Below the pieces are notes generated by a model, which had not been told where the DNA came from, did not search any database, and worked only from the letters and a program-made list of their open reading frames with translations. A stretch of DNA of 20,063 bases. Source: Thalassiosira profunda (taxonomy: Eukaryota > Bacillariophyta > Thalassiosirophyceae > Thalassiosirales > Thalassiosiraceae). A program made the position numbers and the translations under genes. The stretch is from assembly GCA_036939355.1 (NCBI GenBank), contig JALLAP010001379.1:1-20063 (forward strand). The letters are read 5' to 3'. Position 1 is the first letter of the stretch; each line of letters opens with the position of its first letter. This document shows, in pieces, positions 8,784-18,400 of this stretch.

Positions 8784-9695
8784 ATGGACCGACGGCCGCG
8801 CATCCTCCTCGGGGTCACCGGATCCGTCGCGGCCGTCAAGGGGCCCCGACTGGCCCTCCGCCTCGCCCACGAGATGCACGCCGACGTCAAGGTCGTTCTC
8901 ACCCGCACGGTGGAACAGTATTTTTGGAAGGAGGGGAGGGCGGTGGCGACGTACGATGGGGACAGTTGGAGAGAGTTCCAGGCGGCAACGGCGGCATCCG
9001 TTGATGAGAAGGAAGCCGATGATGGGGACTGGAGGTCGTCCAGCGGGATCATTTCTATCCATTGTGAGTGCACCCTACAGCACCCTACCATATCAGATGC
9101 ACCTTGCATCCAACTTACCTGATGAATGCATTTGCAAATTGCAGACGCCGAGGAGGAATGGGCCAACTACACAAGCTTGGAGGACCCCGTCCTGCACATC
9201 GACCTCCGCAACTGGGCCGACATTTGCATCATTGCACCCCTCTCGGCGCATACGCTGGCCAAGATTGCCAACGGGCTGTGCGACGATTTGCTGAGCTGCA
9301 TCATGCGGGCGTGGGATTTCGGGCAGCGAAAGTCTCCGAGCGGGGAGGGCAAGCAACGAGGCAAGCCCGTGATTCTGGCCCCGGCGATGAATACGGCAAT
9401 GTGGGATCATCCGTTGACGAGTTGGCAGCTCGCCATGATTGGGAAATTTGCCGGAATGCCGTGGACGGGTAAGGGCAACAAAGAAATCAAAGAAAGCAAA
9501 GGTGGTGATGGGATCATTGTTGTGGAGCCGGCAGTGAAGACGCTGGCGTGCGGAGAGATGGGGGCGGGCGCTCTGGCAGAGCTGGATGATATCGTTGCGG
9601 CAGTGACGAATTGTTTAGAACAATTGGACAAGGATGGATGCGCCGCAAAAGCAAATGATGATGTAAGTGACAACCCAAAAGGCAGTTGGAAGTGA
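8784..9695 (+). CDS. PPCDC: Phosphopantothenoylcysteine decarboxylase (HAL3/CoaC flavoprotein), two exons
   Basis: Exons 8784-9063 and 9145-9695 encode 276 residues; the 81-bp intron (GTGAGT...AATTGCAG) is in phase 1. The enzyme is an FMN-dependent decarboxylase converting 4'-phosphopantothenoylcysteine to phosphopantetheine in coenzyme A synthesis. The N-terminal ILLGVTGSVAAVK is the flavin-binding start of the family. VLHIDLRNWAD carries the catalytic His (about 111), APAMNTAMW the conserved Asn (about 176), and LACGEMGAGALAE the substrate-clamp Cys (about 229). The frame is open upstream of 8784 but contains no earlier ATG. Near the 3' end a strong donor, GTAAGT at 9663, sits within the frame. 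If it is used, the C-terminus is replaced and may be joined to the downstream methyltransferase. Conserved family sequence ends before that point, so either form should be active. Confidence 0.9.
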
Positions 9696-9754
9696 TGTGA
9701 CAGGGCTCACCTCTTGACACATCGAAGACAGACTACGCAGCAAGGAAAGAATCG

Positions 9755-10297
9755 ATGAAGAAAGCCCTGCTTCAATACGCGAAGAAGAGTTTTGGGGAAA
9801 TGAAGTCATCTGCCACCACTGATTTGGTTGCACCCATTAGCCCCACTCCCAACCTGATCATTGAGGCATTCCTTCCTCGTCTCAGTCTTTCTTCGGATTC
9901 TTTCCTCATTGATTGCGGTTGCGGAGATGGACGGTGGCTGATTGGTGCCCACGAGCGCACAAAATGTCAATGTCTAGGCATTGATGTAGACCAGTCTCGG
10001 CTCACAATAGCGCAGCAATCCATATCGGAGAGAGGCATCGAGGACAAAGTGCGGGTCCGTCAACAGGATGTGTTCGAGTTTGTGCAGGAGAGCGATGATG
10101 TCTGTAAGGCAGACGTTATCGTGGTCTATTTGTTTCGAGAAGCCATGGCGAAAATAGGAGCATTGCTGCACCAACGCATGAAAGAGGAGAAGAAGGAAGG
10201 AATGAAAATGAAAATACTGAGCGTGGGATTTGCTCTGCCAGGCTGGACATCCACGTATGAGGAGAAGGTCAACGGCATTTGGGTTTATCTCTACTAA
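9755..10297 (+). CDS. Class I SAM-dependent methyltransferase, ATPSCKMT/FAM173-like
   Basis: From the ATG at 9755 this encodes 180 residues. APISPTPNLIIEAFLP (26-41) resembles the V-P-Y-V-P-T-P lead-in of the FAM173 family. FLIDCGCGDGRWL (50-62) is SAM motif I, GIDVDQ (75-80) the acidic post-I strand, and VRVRQQDVFEF (99-109) precedes motif II. ADVIVVYLFREAM (119-131) stands where relatives have D-V-V-x-x-Y-L-x-P-E, and FALPGW and IWVYLY close the Rossmann fold. Mammalian relatives methylate lysines of mitochondrial proteins (ATP synthase c subunit, ANT); bacterial ones are uncharacterised. The target here is unknown. The start lies 59 bp after the decarboxylase stop, very tight for separate eukaryotic genes. 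The frame is open upstream to a TGA at 9698-9700, so a spliced fusion with the upstream gene is possible. It converges on RPA2. Confidence 0.75.
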   Translation: MKKALLQYAKKSFGEMKSSATTDLVAPISPTPNLIIEAFLPRLSLSSDSFLIDCGCGDGRWLIGAHERTKCQCLGIDVDQSRLTIAQQSISERGIEDKVRVRQQDVFEFVQESDDVCKADVIVVYLFREAMAKIGALLHQRMKEEKKEGMKMKILSVGFALPGWTSTYEEKVNGIWVYLY

Positions 10298-10510
10298 CCA
10301 ACTGAGGATCCAATGATGTTTTTCCTGCTTTCTTCTGCATCCCTGGCAATCCTCTCGCGCCTCCCCGCTCCCCATTCAACCTCAATGAAAGTATGAAGAA
10401 GGAGAGATCGATTCTCTCGCCATTTCACATTCCCAGCATTGCCTGGCAATCTTCAATTCCACCACCAATGCCAAAAATGCTCCCCCCATTCTGCAAATCC
10501 CCATTCTTTT

Positions 10511-11568
10511 TTACTCCGCGTACATGAAGTGGTTCTCGTCGATTGTCGAGTATATGTGCCCCTCGTTCGACAGGTGATTAATGGCCTGCTTAATGCCGTC
10601 GGCGGAGTGCCCCTGGGACGATATCTGGTTGATAACGTCGTTCACGTTCGCTCCGGCATCGTTGCCGGCTGCGATAATGTCGCCACGTTACAGTATGAGT
10701 GAGTGAATGGGTAAGAAAACGAGAATGATTGGTTGGTGCAGGCACACAGTACCCAGCAAACTCACCTCCCAGCGTCTTGATGGCCAGAATGACGGCGTCG
10801 TTCAGCGCGCTTCCCCCGCCCATGCCTCCCCCCTGTCCCTGCCCCACCCCCATTCCCGTCTGCGGCGGGGCGTTGGACGCCATATTCCCGATGCCGATGC
10901 CCATCCCTCCACCGAACCCGGCCTGCTGCTGCTGCTCCCGCATCTTCAAGCCCTTCTCGTACGAATGGGCCACCTCCAGCAGGTGGTACGTCAGCTCGTT
11001 CCCCGAGCTCACCGGCCGGACGTCGTTGGCGATGATCTGCCGCGCCCCGTCGAACTCCTTCACCTGCCCGACGATGCGAATGTAGGTGCCGTCGACGGCG
11101 CACGCCGTGCGCATCTTCTGGACCTCCGAGCAGTCGTCCCCCTCGTTCACCCACACCTTCACCTGGGCGAAGCCGGTGCCGTCCTCGACGTCGATCATCA
11201 TGTTGGTCGAGCGATCCTCGGCGGTGCGGACGGCGGCCACGAGCTTGACCATGTGGAGGGCCCGGCCGTCCTTGAGCGAGATGTCGGAGCCGCCGGTGGG
11301 GTCCATCATCGCGGTCTGGATCATCTTGATCGTGACGGGGATGAGGGTCTGCTCGTCGTAGTTGCGGCGGGGCTTGCCGTCGGAGGAGCCCCCGCGGGAG
11401 GGGGTGTCGCCGCTGGCGTCGAATCCGCCTGCAAATTATTGCCATTGGCGGTGCAGACGACACACAATTGCAAATGACACAAGATGTGAGCATGGGTGGA
11501 CCCGCGCAAAACAACACAATCGACCTGCTTTCCAACGGAGCGCCAGACTCACCGCCAAATCCGCTCAT
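10511..11568 (-). CDS. RPA2: Replication protein A 32-kDa subunit (RPA2), three exons
   Basis: Exons on the minus strand are 11568-11553, 11428-10766 and 10668-10511, giving 278 residues; introns of 124 and 97 bp are both in phase 1. RPA2 is the middle subunit of the heterotrimeric ssDNA-binding complex used in replication, repair and recombination. The first exon encodes only five complete codons, and the spliced N-terminus is the Gly/Ser/Asp-rich leader MSGFGGGFDASGDTPSRGGS, suited to kinase phosphorylation as in other RPA2 proteins. An OB fold follows (roughly 40-150: VTIKMIQTA, HMVKLVAAVRTAE, GTYIRIVGQVKEF, LTYHLLEVAHSY), then a Gly/Gln/Met-rich linker. A C-terminal winged helix is completed only after splicing the last intron (DGIKQAINHLSNEGHIYSTI, DENHF). 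The length matches human RPA2. It is divergent from the LRR gene. Confidence 0.93.
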
Positions 11569-12032
11569 GCCTGTGCTATTTTTGGTCGCCGGCGCTATTG
11601 CAGCCAGGGTGTTGTTGGTTGGGAGAGGAAGGACCAGGACAGGCGCGAGGTGGAGTGGAGAAAGGAGGCGTGCAGGGTCATTTTTTTGGGCGGACGGATG
11701 TGGCCCCTCTCAGTTCTGTAGGGCGCCCCCAATTATCTCACTAAGCAGAACCTACTTTCAGCGGGGCACGGGGTAGCCCGCTTATTTTCTCGGCTTCAAA
11801 GTCTTCAAGCAGGCGAAAGGAACAACACCCCCCCCCCCCTCTCGCAGCGTCGGCATATCTACCCCTCTGTCCCACCTCGCAGCACGGCGCCACCCCCTCG
11901 GCCTCCTCGGCAGGCTCCTCCGCCCCGCCTTTCTTGTCGGCCAGTCAGCGGTATCTCCTCGATAGTGCCCCTCGCTCATTATTTCTCATTACCTACCTCC
12001 TCGTTGATTGCAAATTATCCTCTGCTGTGACG
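11569..12032. promoter_or_regulatory. Divergent intergenic region between RPA2 and the LRR gene
   Basis: This 464-bp stretch lies between two divergent start codons. It contains a T7 run followed by GGGCGG (11681-11693), a C12 homopolymer (11828-11839), a pyrimidine-rich region down to about 12000, and GATTGCAAATTA (12006-12017) close to the LRR start. An ATG on the RPA2 side (within 11670-11685) opens a short upstream frame that stops before the RPA2 ATG. No TATA element or RNA gene is recognised. Confidence 0.35.
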
Positions 12033-13483
12033 ATGTCCTCCGGCGAGGAAGAACGCTCGATCGATAGTAATGAGCAATCGGATATCGACTCGGAGAGTAG
12101 CGATGACATCGTTCAATCCGACGATGAGTCCATCTCAGGACAGAGGTTGCTCGAGGATAATGAGGAGCGTGAAGGATGGTGGAATGCATTTCAGACAGAA
12201 TTTGGCCCCATCGTCTTTCGCGACAAATCGATTTCATTTCGGTCGATCCATACAATCAAAGCGGATGGGGGCTTAGCTCGGCAATTCACCGAATCGGATT
12301 GGCGGGGAATGGGAGAGGACCTCTGCGAAAGCCGCCGATTGGGCCATCTAGAGCTGACAAACTGCGGGCTGTCCGAGGAAAGTATTCGCGCCCTGTTTGA
12401 GGAGGGACGAACGTACGTCAAGTCGCTGAGAATTCTCGATTTGGGGCGAAATCCACTGGGGCGTAGCGGTCTCGTGACCTTGCTGCCAATCGTCAAAACA
12501 ATCCCATACGAAATCATCAACGGGTACCCGGGTTTCGTATCCCTCCATCTCTCTGTGACCAACCTGGATGACGATTGTGCGGTGATGCTGGCAGAGGCAC
12601 TGGGTGACATCTATCCGTATGAGCTCAATCTGTACAACAATGCGATTGGGGACCGTGGCGTGCAAAGCCTTCTTTCATCAGTGAATAGTCATCCGACTAT
12701 CAAATGTATGAATCTTGCCAAAAACAACATAGGAAGGGAGGGATTCGAAGCCATAGCGCAATTCTTCAGTGAGAACCAAACTTTGGAGGATATGGGTGTC
12801 ACGGGAGCTACCACCGAGTGCGTCATACAGATGGTTGATTCCATTTCATCCCAGTCAAAGCTGCAGCAACTCAACATGAACGTGAGAGACCCAGAGTCTG
12901 GCAAGGATGTGAGGTCTTTGATCGCTCCAAATGTCCGGAAGTTGGTATGCCCTTTTGAGTTCGAAGATATTTGCAATGCCAACAGCTCTCTCTACTGGAT
13001 CGGAGAAGGCGGGGACAAAGGTGTTTTGGCGACCCTGCAATACAACAGGCGTTCGATATCAATGCAAGGTCCCAGTTCGGGACAACGAAGACTGCCATCG
13101 TACGGAGCAAGTTGCGCAACGTTTACCTCAAGGGTGATTTTTCTGTTCAGCCATTTGTGGAGATGGGCGTCGAGCTGTTGCCACATGCTCTAGAGCTTGT
13201 GACCAGGACTGAATTAGGCGTTGGGATTGACCCATGCGAAAGAGGGAGTGGGAAATACCACGAGGTGGCAAACGACAATCTTGATGGCATTTATCGACTC
13301 GTGAGAAATTGCCATGTACCAGAGGTGTTTAGCTTTCAGTCGCCGGAGTCCAAAGTTAGCGAGCTTGAGAAGAAGAATGCAGCGTTGGAAGCGGAGAATC
13401 AACGACTCTTGGCAGTTATCGAGAATCTTCAGATTGGAAGTGCTAGCGCGCCAAACAAGCGATCAAAGCCAAATGGAGAGTGA
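12033..13483 (+). CDS. Leucine-rich-repeat protein with C-terminal coiled coil; frame broken once
   Basis: The ATG at 12033 opens an acidic, Ser-rich N-terminus (about 40 residues). LRRs of the ribonuclease-inhibitor kind follow (LRILDLGRNPLGRSGLVTLL, LHLSVTNLDDDCAVMLAEAL, YELNLYNNAIGDRGVQSLL, MNLAKNNIGREGFEAI). That frame remains homologous-looking to about FEDICNANSSL near 12990. Conserved-looking sequence then continues in another frame, from about 13025 (FGDPAIQQAFDINARSQFGT, KLRNVYLKGDFSVQPFVEM, IYRLVRNCHVPE). It ends in a leucine-zipper-like coiled coil (VSELEKKNAALEAENQRLLA) and a stop at 13483. One missing base around 13015-13035 would join the frames. Whether this is a sequencing error, an assembly error or a real mutation is not decidable here. 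I recall this domain layout from diatom LRR proteins of unknown function; it is presumably a protein-interaction scaffold. Confidence 0.7.
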
Positions 13484-13561
13484 AATTACGGGTGGAAGCA
13501 AATTCGTTACGACGGAGAACGACACGAATGCACTAGCCCAATTCACATCATATCATCCATT

Positions 13562-14632
13562 TCACTCTGCAAACACGATGCATTTGTTCCGATGCACGAT
13601 GATCCGGTCCTCCAGGTGAGCTTTCACGGCGCTCACTAGTACGTTTCTCTCCAGAGTCCTTCCCTTCCGAATCAAGTCCCGAACGTCGTCGCGATGAGAC
13701 ACTCTCGTAATGTCCTGCTCGATTATCGGGCCCTGGTCAAGATCTGTCGTCGCATAATGCGCCGTCGCCCCGATCAGCTTGACACCTCGCTCGTGCGCCC
13801 GGTGGTAGGGCATTGCTCCCATAAACGCAGGGAGAAAGGAGTGATGGATGTTGATGATTTGGTTGTGGTATGTGTCGCAGAAATCAGGGGTCAGGACTTG
13901 CATATACCGCGCCAGCACCAGGAGATCAACGTTGTGCTCTTCAAGCAGCTCCATTTGCCTGTGCTCTTGGTCCACTTTGTTGTCTTTTGTAATGGGAAAT
14001 ACGTTGTAGGGCACCTCGAACGTCTCTGCCACTGACCGAAGCTCTTCGTGGTTGGATATAATCAGAGGAATGTCGCAGCAAAGCTCTCCGGCGCGGTGTC
14101 TGAGGAGAAGCTCCCATAAACAATGATCATATTTGCTGACGAAAAGTGCCATTCTTCGCTTTGCATCGCCCCACGACAGATGGCTCTCCATACCAAATTT
14201 CTGGCACATCGACTTGATCTCCTTTTCCACCACAGCTCTCTCGACTTGAAGGTTCGTATGATCAAACAGTATTCTCTGGAAGAACGTGCGCCCGTGGTGC
14301 TGCAATTGCACACTTCTATCTCGCACCACAATCGTGTCGTGATTGTCATCTTCCTCGGAAGACTCGGACGTGCAGTCGTCGATGCCGCAGCCGTGCCCGT
14401 ACAGCAGCTGAGAAAACGAGGCGACGATGCCCGTGGCATCCGGACCGCTCACGAGGAGCCGCGCCCTGTCCTTCGTTTTGCCCTCGCAGCCCACGATCTT
14501 GGACACATTCTTGGCCCCCGAGAGCGATCCGGTCACCCATCCTACATCGTTGGACGAGCTGTGTCTCGACAGTACTCGTCGCCGCAGCAACTGGCTGCAT
14601 CGCTGTCCCGCGGCGAAGAAGCGCGTGGCCAT
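13562..14632 (-). CDS. purU: Formyltetrahydrofolate deformylase (PurU), probably mitochondrial
   Basis: From the first ATG (14632) the single exon encodes 356 residues. The frame extends further upstream only by non-ATG codons. The enzyme hydrolyses 10-formyl-THF to formate and THF, keeping the folate pools balanced. An N-terminal ACT-like domain (about 56-130, RARLLVSGPDATGIVASFSQ) is followed by a formyltransferase-fold catalytic domain (about 158-356). The catalytic Asn261 and His263 lie in NIHHSFLPAF and Asp299 in TTDLDQGPI, as in glycinamide ribonucleotide transformylase and PurU. The first 25 residues are rich in Arg, Ser and hydrophobics without acidic residues (MATRFFAAGQRCSQLLRRRV), typical of a mitochondrial presequence. 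The ACT domain carries an acidic insertion (about 88-98) that I do not expect in bacterial PurU. The gene converges on the LRR gene, 78 bp between stops. Confidence 0.9.
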   Translation of the reverse strand: MATRFFAAGQRCSQLLRRRVLSRHSSSNDVGWVTGSLSGAKNVSKIVGCEGKTKDRARLLVSGPDATGIVASFSQLLYGHGCGIDDCTSESSEEDDNHDTIVVRDRSVQLQHHGRTFFQRILFDHTNLQVERAVVEKEIKSMCQKFGMESHLSWGDAKRRMALFVSKYDHCLWELLLRHRAGELCCDIPLIISNHEELRSVAETFEVPYNVFPITKDNKVDQEHRQMELLEEHNVDLLVLARYMQVLTPDFCDTYHNQIINIHHSFLPAFMGAMPYHRAHERGVKLIGATAHYATTDLDQGPIIEQDITRVSHRDDVRDLIRKGRTLERNVLVSAVKAHLEDRIIVHRNKCIVFAE

Positions 14633-15461
14633 CGCATTGTGGGTGTCGATAGATGCACCCTCCCGGTATTCTGCAGACGGGGGCACCTATTGCAACGCCT
14701 CCGGGTTATGGACCGCGCTGCAGACGACTCTTCTCTCGCCGCCTTAGGACTGCCTGCCTTCGGCGCCGCTGCTACTGGGGTGCTCAAGCACCCAACTTGT
14801 GGCTTCTTCCCGAGGAGGTGGGGCTGAGCACAAAGAAAGAGGCGGCTGAGCCTGGATTTGCTTCAAGTCGCAAAAATTGCAGTCGCAAGCAAATAATTTC
14901 GTGCGTATGTCACGATTCACGTAGAAGCCAGACAATTCCTACGTGGAGGTGTCAACGCACTGCAAACTCTCTTGACACTCCGTTTCAGGTGAGAAGGAAG
15001 GTGGGGTAAACGTAGATAGTGGCATGATAGGTTTACTCTCTTTTTACCCATGACATATAGTACCTAACTTTTGCAAGGAAACGCCTAGGTGATAGTTTAT
15101 ACTTTGGGATACTGGAGGTCATATCTTTACTTCTTGACACGGGGACAACACTATTATTTAGGGCCGATCCTGAATTCGGCACTTTTGCCGCGCGTGGCGT
15201 TTCGTGGACCACCCAAGATTTTTCAGCCAGCACTTCCACACAGCACACAGAACACTTTTGCAACGCGATGTCCACCCGACCCCCCACCACCATGCACGCC
15301 CCCAGCCCCCACGCCGCCACCGCCTCCTCCATCGACCCGGTGGGGCTCTAACTCCGCGCCCTCCATCGATCCTCGGGCCGCGGAGGGGCGGGGGCCAATT
15401 CACGTCACCCATCACTGCACCACCTGTGGCGGGTCATTTCCAGCGTAAAACAACTTCAACC
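14633..15461. promoter_or_regulatory. Divergent intergenic region between purU and the SRA/chromo-barrel gene
   Basis: At 829 bp this is the longest gap in the window. It should contain the promoters of purU (minus) and of the large chromatin gene (plus). Visible structure: a direct repeat AGTCGCAA (14866-14873, 14881-14888), an inverted repeat GTGTCAA/TTGACAC (14949-14955, 14972-14978) and an inverted repeat GTAAAC/GTTTAC (15006-15011, 15031-15036). The 3' part (from about 15240) is C-rich, and its open frame runs into the chromatin gene but without an ATG before 15462. No RNA gene or transposon is recognised. Confidence 0.4.
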
Positions 15462-18400
15462 ATGAACACAACTGGACCGGCCGCGGCGCCCCCACCCCCG
15501 GCGGCCGCGGCGGCCATAACCTCCCTCACCTCCTCGACCAAAAAGCCGGGGACGACGTCGTTGGCGGAGGCGCTGGCGACGAGCGTGGCGGATATGCTAT
15601 GCGACAACCCTCGGAAAAATGAGGCGGGTGGACCACCGCAAAAATCAACTGCCACATCGACGAACGGCCGGGGCCTCGCGCCGCGGATGGTGAGCAACGA
15701 GCAGGCATCGGCGCAGCGACGACCCAGCGCCACGACCGTGCTGCCCTCGGCGTCCATCGACATTGCAACGCGGACCGTGACCACTTCGGCCTCGTCCATG
15801 TCCTCGGCCGTGGCCGACTTGGCCAGCGGCATGAACGTCTTCCAGCCCTCCAATTCATCCGCGGGAGGTGCCCCAAGCGGCGGCAGCGCCCCCATCATCT
15901 CGGGTACCGCGGCGGCCGTCCTGGCATTGCAGAGTTTCGATACGGCTTCAGCAGCAATTGTGTCCAATCCAAGCTCCGTGGAATCCAACAACAATTCCGG
16001 GAAGGGCGTGCCCAACCCCCTGGCGTCGACCGCCGACCCTCCCGAATTGCAAGGCTGCTCCGTATCCTCTCCCACGGGGGACAATTCGTCGCCAAGATCG
16101 CTAACAAGTCCAAGGTCTCCGTCGTCTGCAACTGCGCACTCTCCCAAATTTCCCACAAGATATGCCGACGGTGCACCCATCATTGCCGGAACGGCCGCCG
16201 CAGCCCAGATCAAGGCCATTGCCACGGCTACGGCTGCCAGTATTACGAATATCACCAACGGAGGGGCGGGGAATTGCGTGGGGGAGGACGTGGTCAACGC
16301 CGTGGCGAGCCTCGGCCCGGGGGATCCGAATCATTCGGGGGGAGGCCATGGATTTTCGGGCGGGAATGCCTACCCTCACGGGTCCGCGAGGAACACGCCT
16401 CCCAAGGCCGCCCAGCAGAAGCATTTGTCGTGGGTGGATCATCGGGGCAACGCCGGGGGAATGAACGGTGCATATGCTAAGGTCACGCCGGACGACGGAC
16501 ATGTGACCCTCCAAGGCTCGTCTGCGGCGTATCAAGTCCAAGTCTCTTCGGCCTCTGCCCAATACAACATGGCCGCCCACTCCCAACCGGGCTTCCTCGC
16601 TTCGAGCGCTGAATCCAACCAAACGCCGGGGGGAGGGATGGACATCCTGGCCGAAATCACGTGCCACGCCCCGCCCATGCCAACGAATCAAGTCTCTTCG
16701 TATCCCCAACATCCTCCGTCGGCCGCCATACCGTCCTATCAAGAAATCTACCGGGAGGGCCCGCCCCACCACCAAGCCCAGCATCATCAAGGGCGTACGA
16801 CGGCCATCCCGTCCTACCAGCAGATCTACCAGGAGATGGGCATGCCCCAGCACCACCCCAATTCTCACTACAGCACGTCCGNCGTCCTACCAGCAGATCT
16901 ACCAGGAGATGGGCATGCCCCAGCACCACCCCAATTCTCACTACAGCACGTCCGACTACGCGGTGGAGGAGGTCCAGGTCGCGCACCAAGCCGTGCCGGC
17001 GGGAAGTAATGCCGGCCGGGCCGCGGGCGCGATGGGCCATCACTGCTCGGCCCGGCCGCGAACCACCCACTTTGGCCACGTGAACCGCGAGGACGTCGAG
17101 GAGGGGAAGGAGCTGTACACGCGGAAGGACCTGGTGCACTTGCATGGGCATTTGGCGGAGCATAGGGACGTGCACGGTAATCTGAGGGAGGGCTGCGACA
17201 GCCTCATCGTCGGGAGCTTGGTGCGTCTGCCCTTGTTGTGTACCCGAAACGTTGAAACAATGTCCGTTCCGTGTGCTCATTTTGTGTGTTTGCGCTTCAT
17301 TGCAACCCAGGAGCGAGATATTAGAGAGGCGGACGGTCTCTGCTGGTTCCTGTACTCCACCGACCGAACGAACGGGGGAGGCGCGCTGTGCCGATCCTAC
17401 CACGAGAAACGGCCGATACGCATCTTCCGCTCGTCCTTGCTGGGCGGGCGGTACGCGCCTCCGTTCCTGGATGTCGATGACGACCCAAACGATGATAGCG
17501 ATGTGGCTTACAGATACGATGGGCTGTACATGGTCCGCGCCATCTGGAACGTCCAAGGCCACGAAACGGAAACGTACCCCGTGACGGGTGAGGAAGGGTG
17601 GCAGACGTTCTTCTTCACGCGGGCCCCCAAAAAGCCGCTCGAGGAGGAGCGGCGCGAGGAGGGCATGGCGTACAATTTCATGAGCCTGCAGGAGCTGTGG
17701 TCGTCCGTGCAGAAAATGAAGGGCGCGCCCCGACCAAAGCGGTTCGAGATACCGCCGCCCCCGGTGAAGCTCCCGGCGCTAAACCGGGCAGCGATCAGCG
17801 GGATATGGAAGGATCGAAAGAGCCAGGGTTTCAAGAAGCCAGAGACAGAGCGACCGCCCACACTTCCGCCAAAGGCCAAGAAGGCGCCCAGAAAGCAGCA
17901 ATCACTGGAGCGCTATTCGTCTGACTCTGATTCCGACACGTCGCAGCAGCTTGCTCCCATCTCTGCTAGAACTCCAGCCAAGGTGGTGAATGCTCGCCCC
18001 AGACTGAACTCTGTGTCGAAACCCAAGAAGTCATCCTCTGCTGCCAACGATGATTCCGACTCCAGTGACAGCGAGTCGTCCACTTCTGACAGCCCGCAAA
18101 AGAAACGGAAGAAGCCCTCCTTCGACAATTCTGCATTCTTTCCAAAGCGCGCCTCGGCGGCTCGCTGCGAGGCTGCCAACAGGGACATGTTCGGCCCGAA
18201 TAGCAAAGACAAGCGAAAGCGAAAGTCACCAGAAAAGGGTCCAGGGAGGCAGACCTCTCGAGCGGGTGGGAGGAAGAGGAAGGCTGCTCGCCAGGACGAC
18301 TCGTCCTCCTCCTCGGAAGACGAACAGCCCGAGGTGGAGCAGTCCATCATCACGGTGGGTTCGCGCGTGCTGGTAGCGTACAAGGGCGATCTGTTCAAGT

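Noticed and set aside
10707..11477. 256-residue plus-strand open frame opposite RPA2
   Set aside because: It is a GC-rich shadow of the RPA2 coding strand, low in complexity, and crosses both the exon and the intron borders of a well-supported gene.
11828..11839. C12 homopolymer as a functional element
   Set aside because: It is a single tract in a pyrimidine-rich intergenic region with no other support. Its length may also be a sequencing artefact.
12945..12985. A 41-bp GTATGC...CAACAG intron that would join the two LRR frames
   Set aside because: The length would restore the frame, but it is much shorter than every other intron in the window (67-176 bp). It would also remove the family-like segment FEFEDICNAN. 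A missing base further downstream explains more.
14633..14686. Extension of PurU upstream of 14632
   Set aside because: The longer frame starts at GTG, and the ATG at 14632 opens a typical mitochondrial presequence.
15204..15461. N-terminal extension of the SRA protein upstream of 15462
   Set aside because: The frame is open but has no ATG, and the sequence is proline/histidine/arginine-rich without homology. The ATG at 15462 is the first available.
16810..16954. Biological tandem repeat or repeat expansion in the SRA gene
   Set aside because: The copies are perfect, separated by an N, break the reading frame, and match the second join in overlap length. A contig-end artefact is the simpler explanation.
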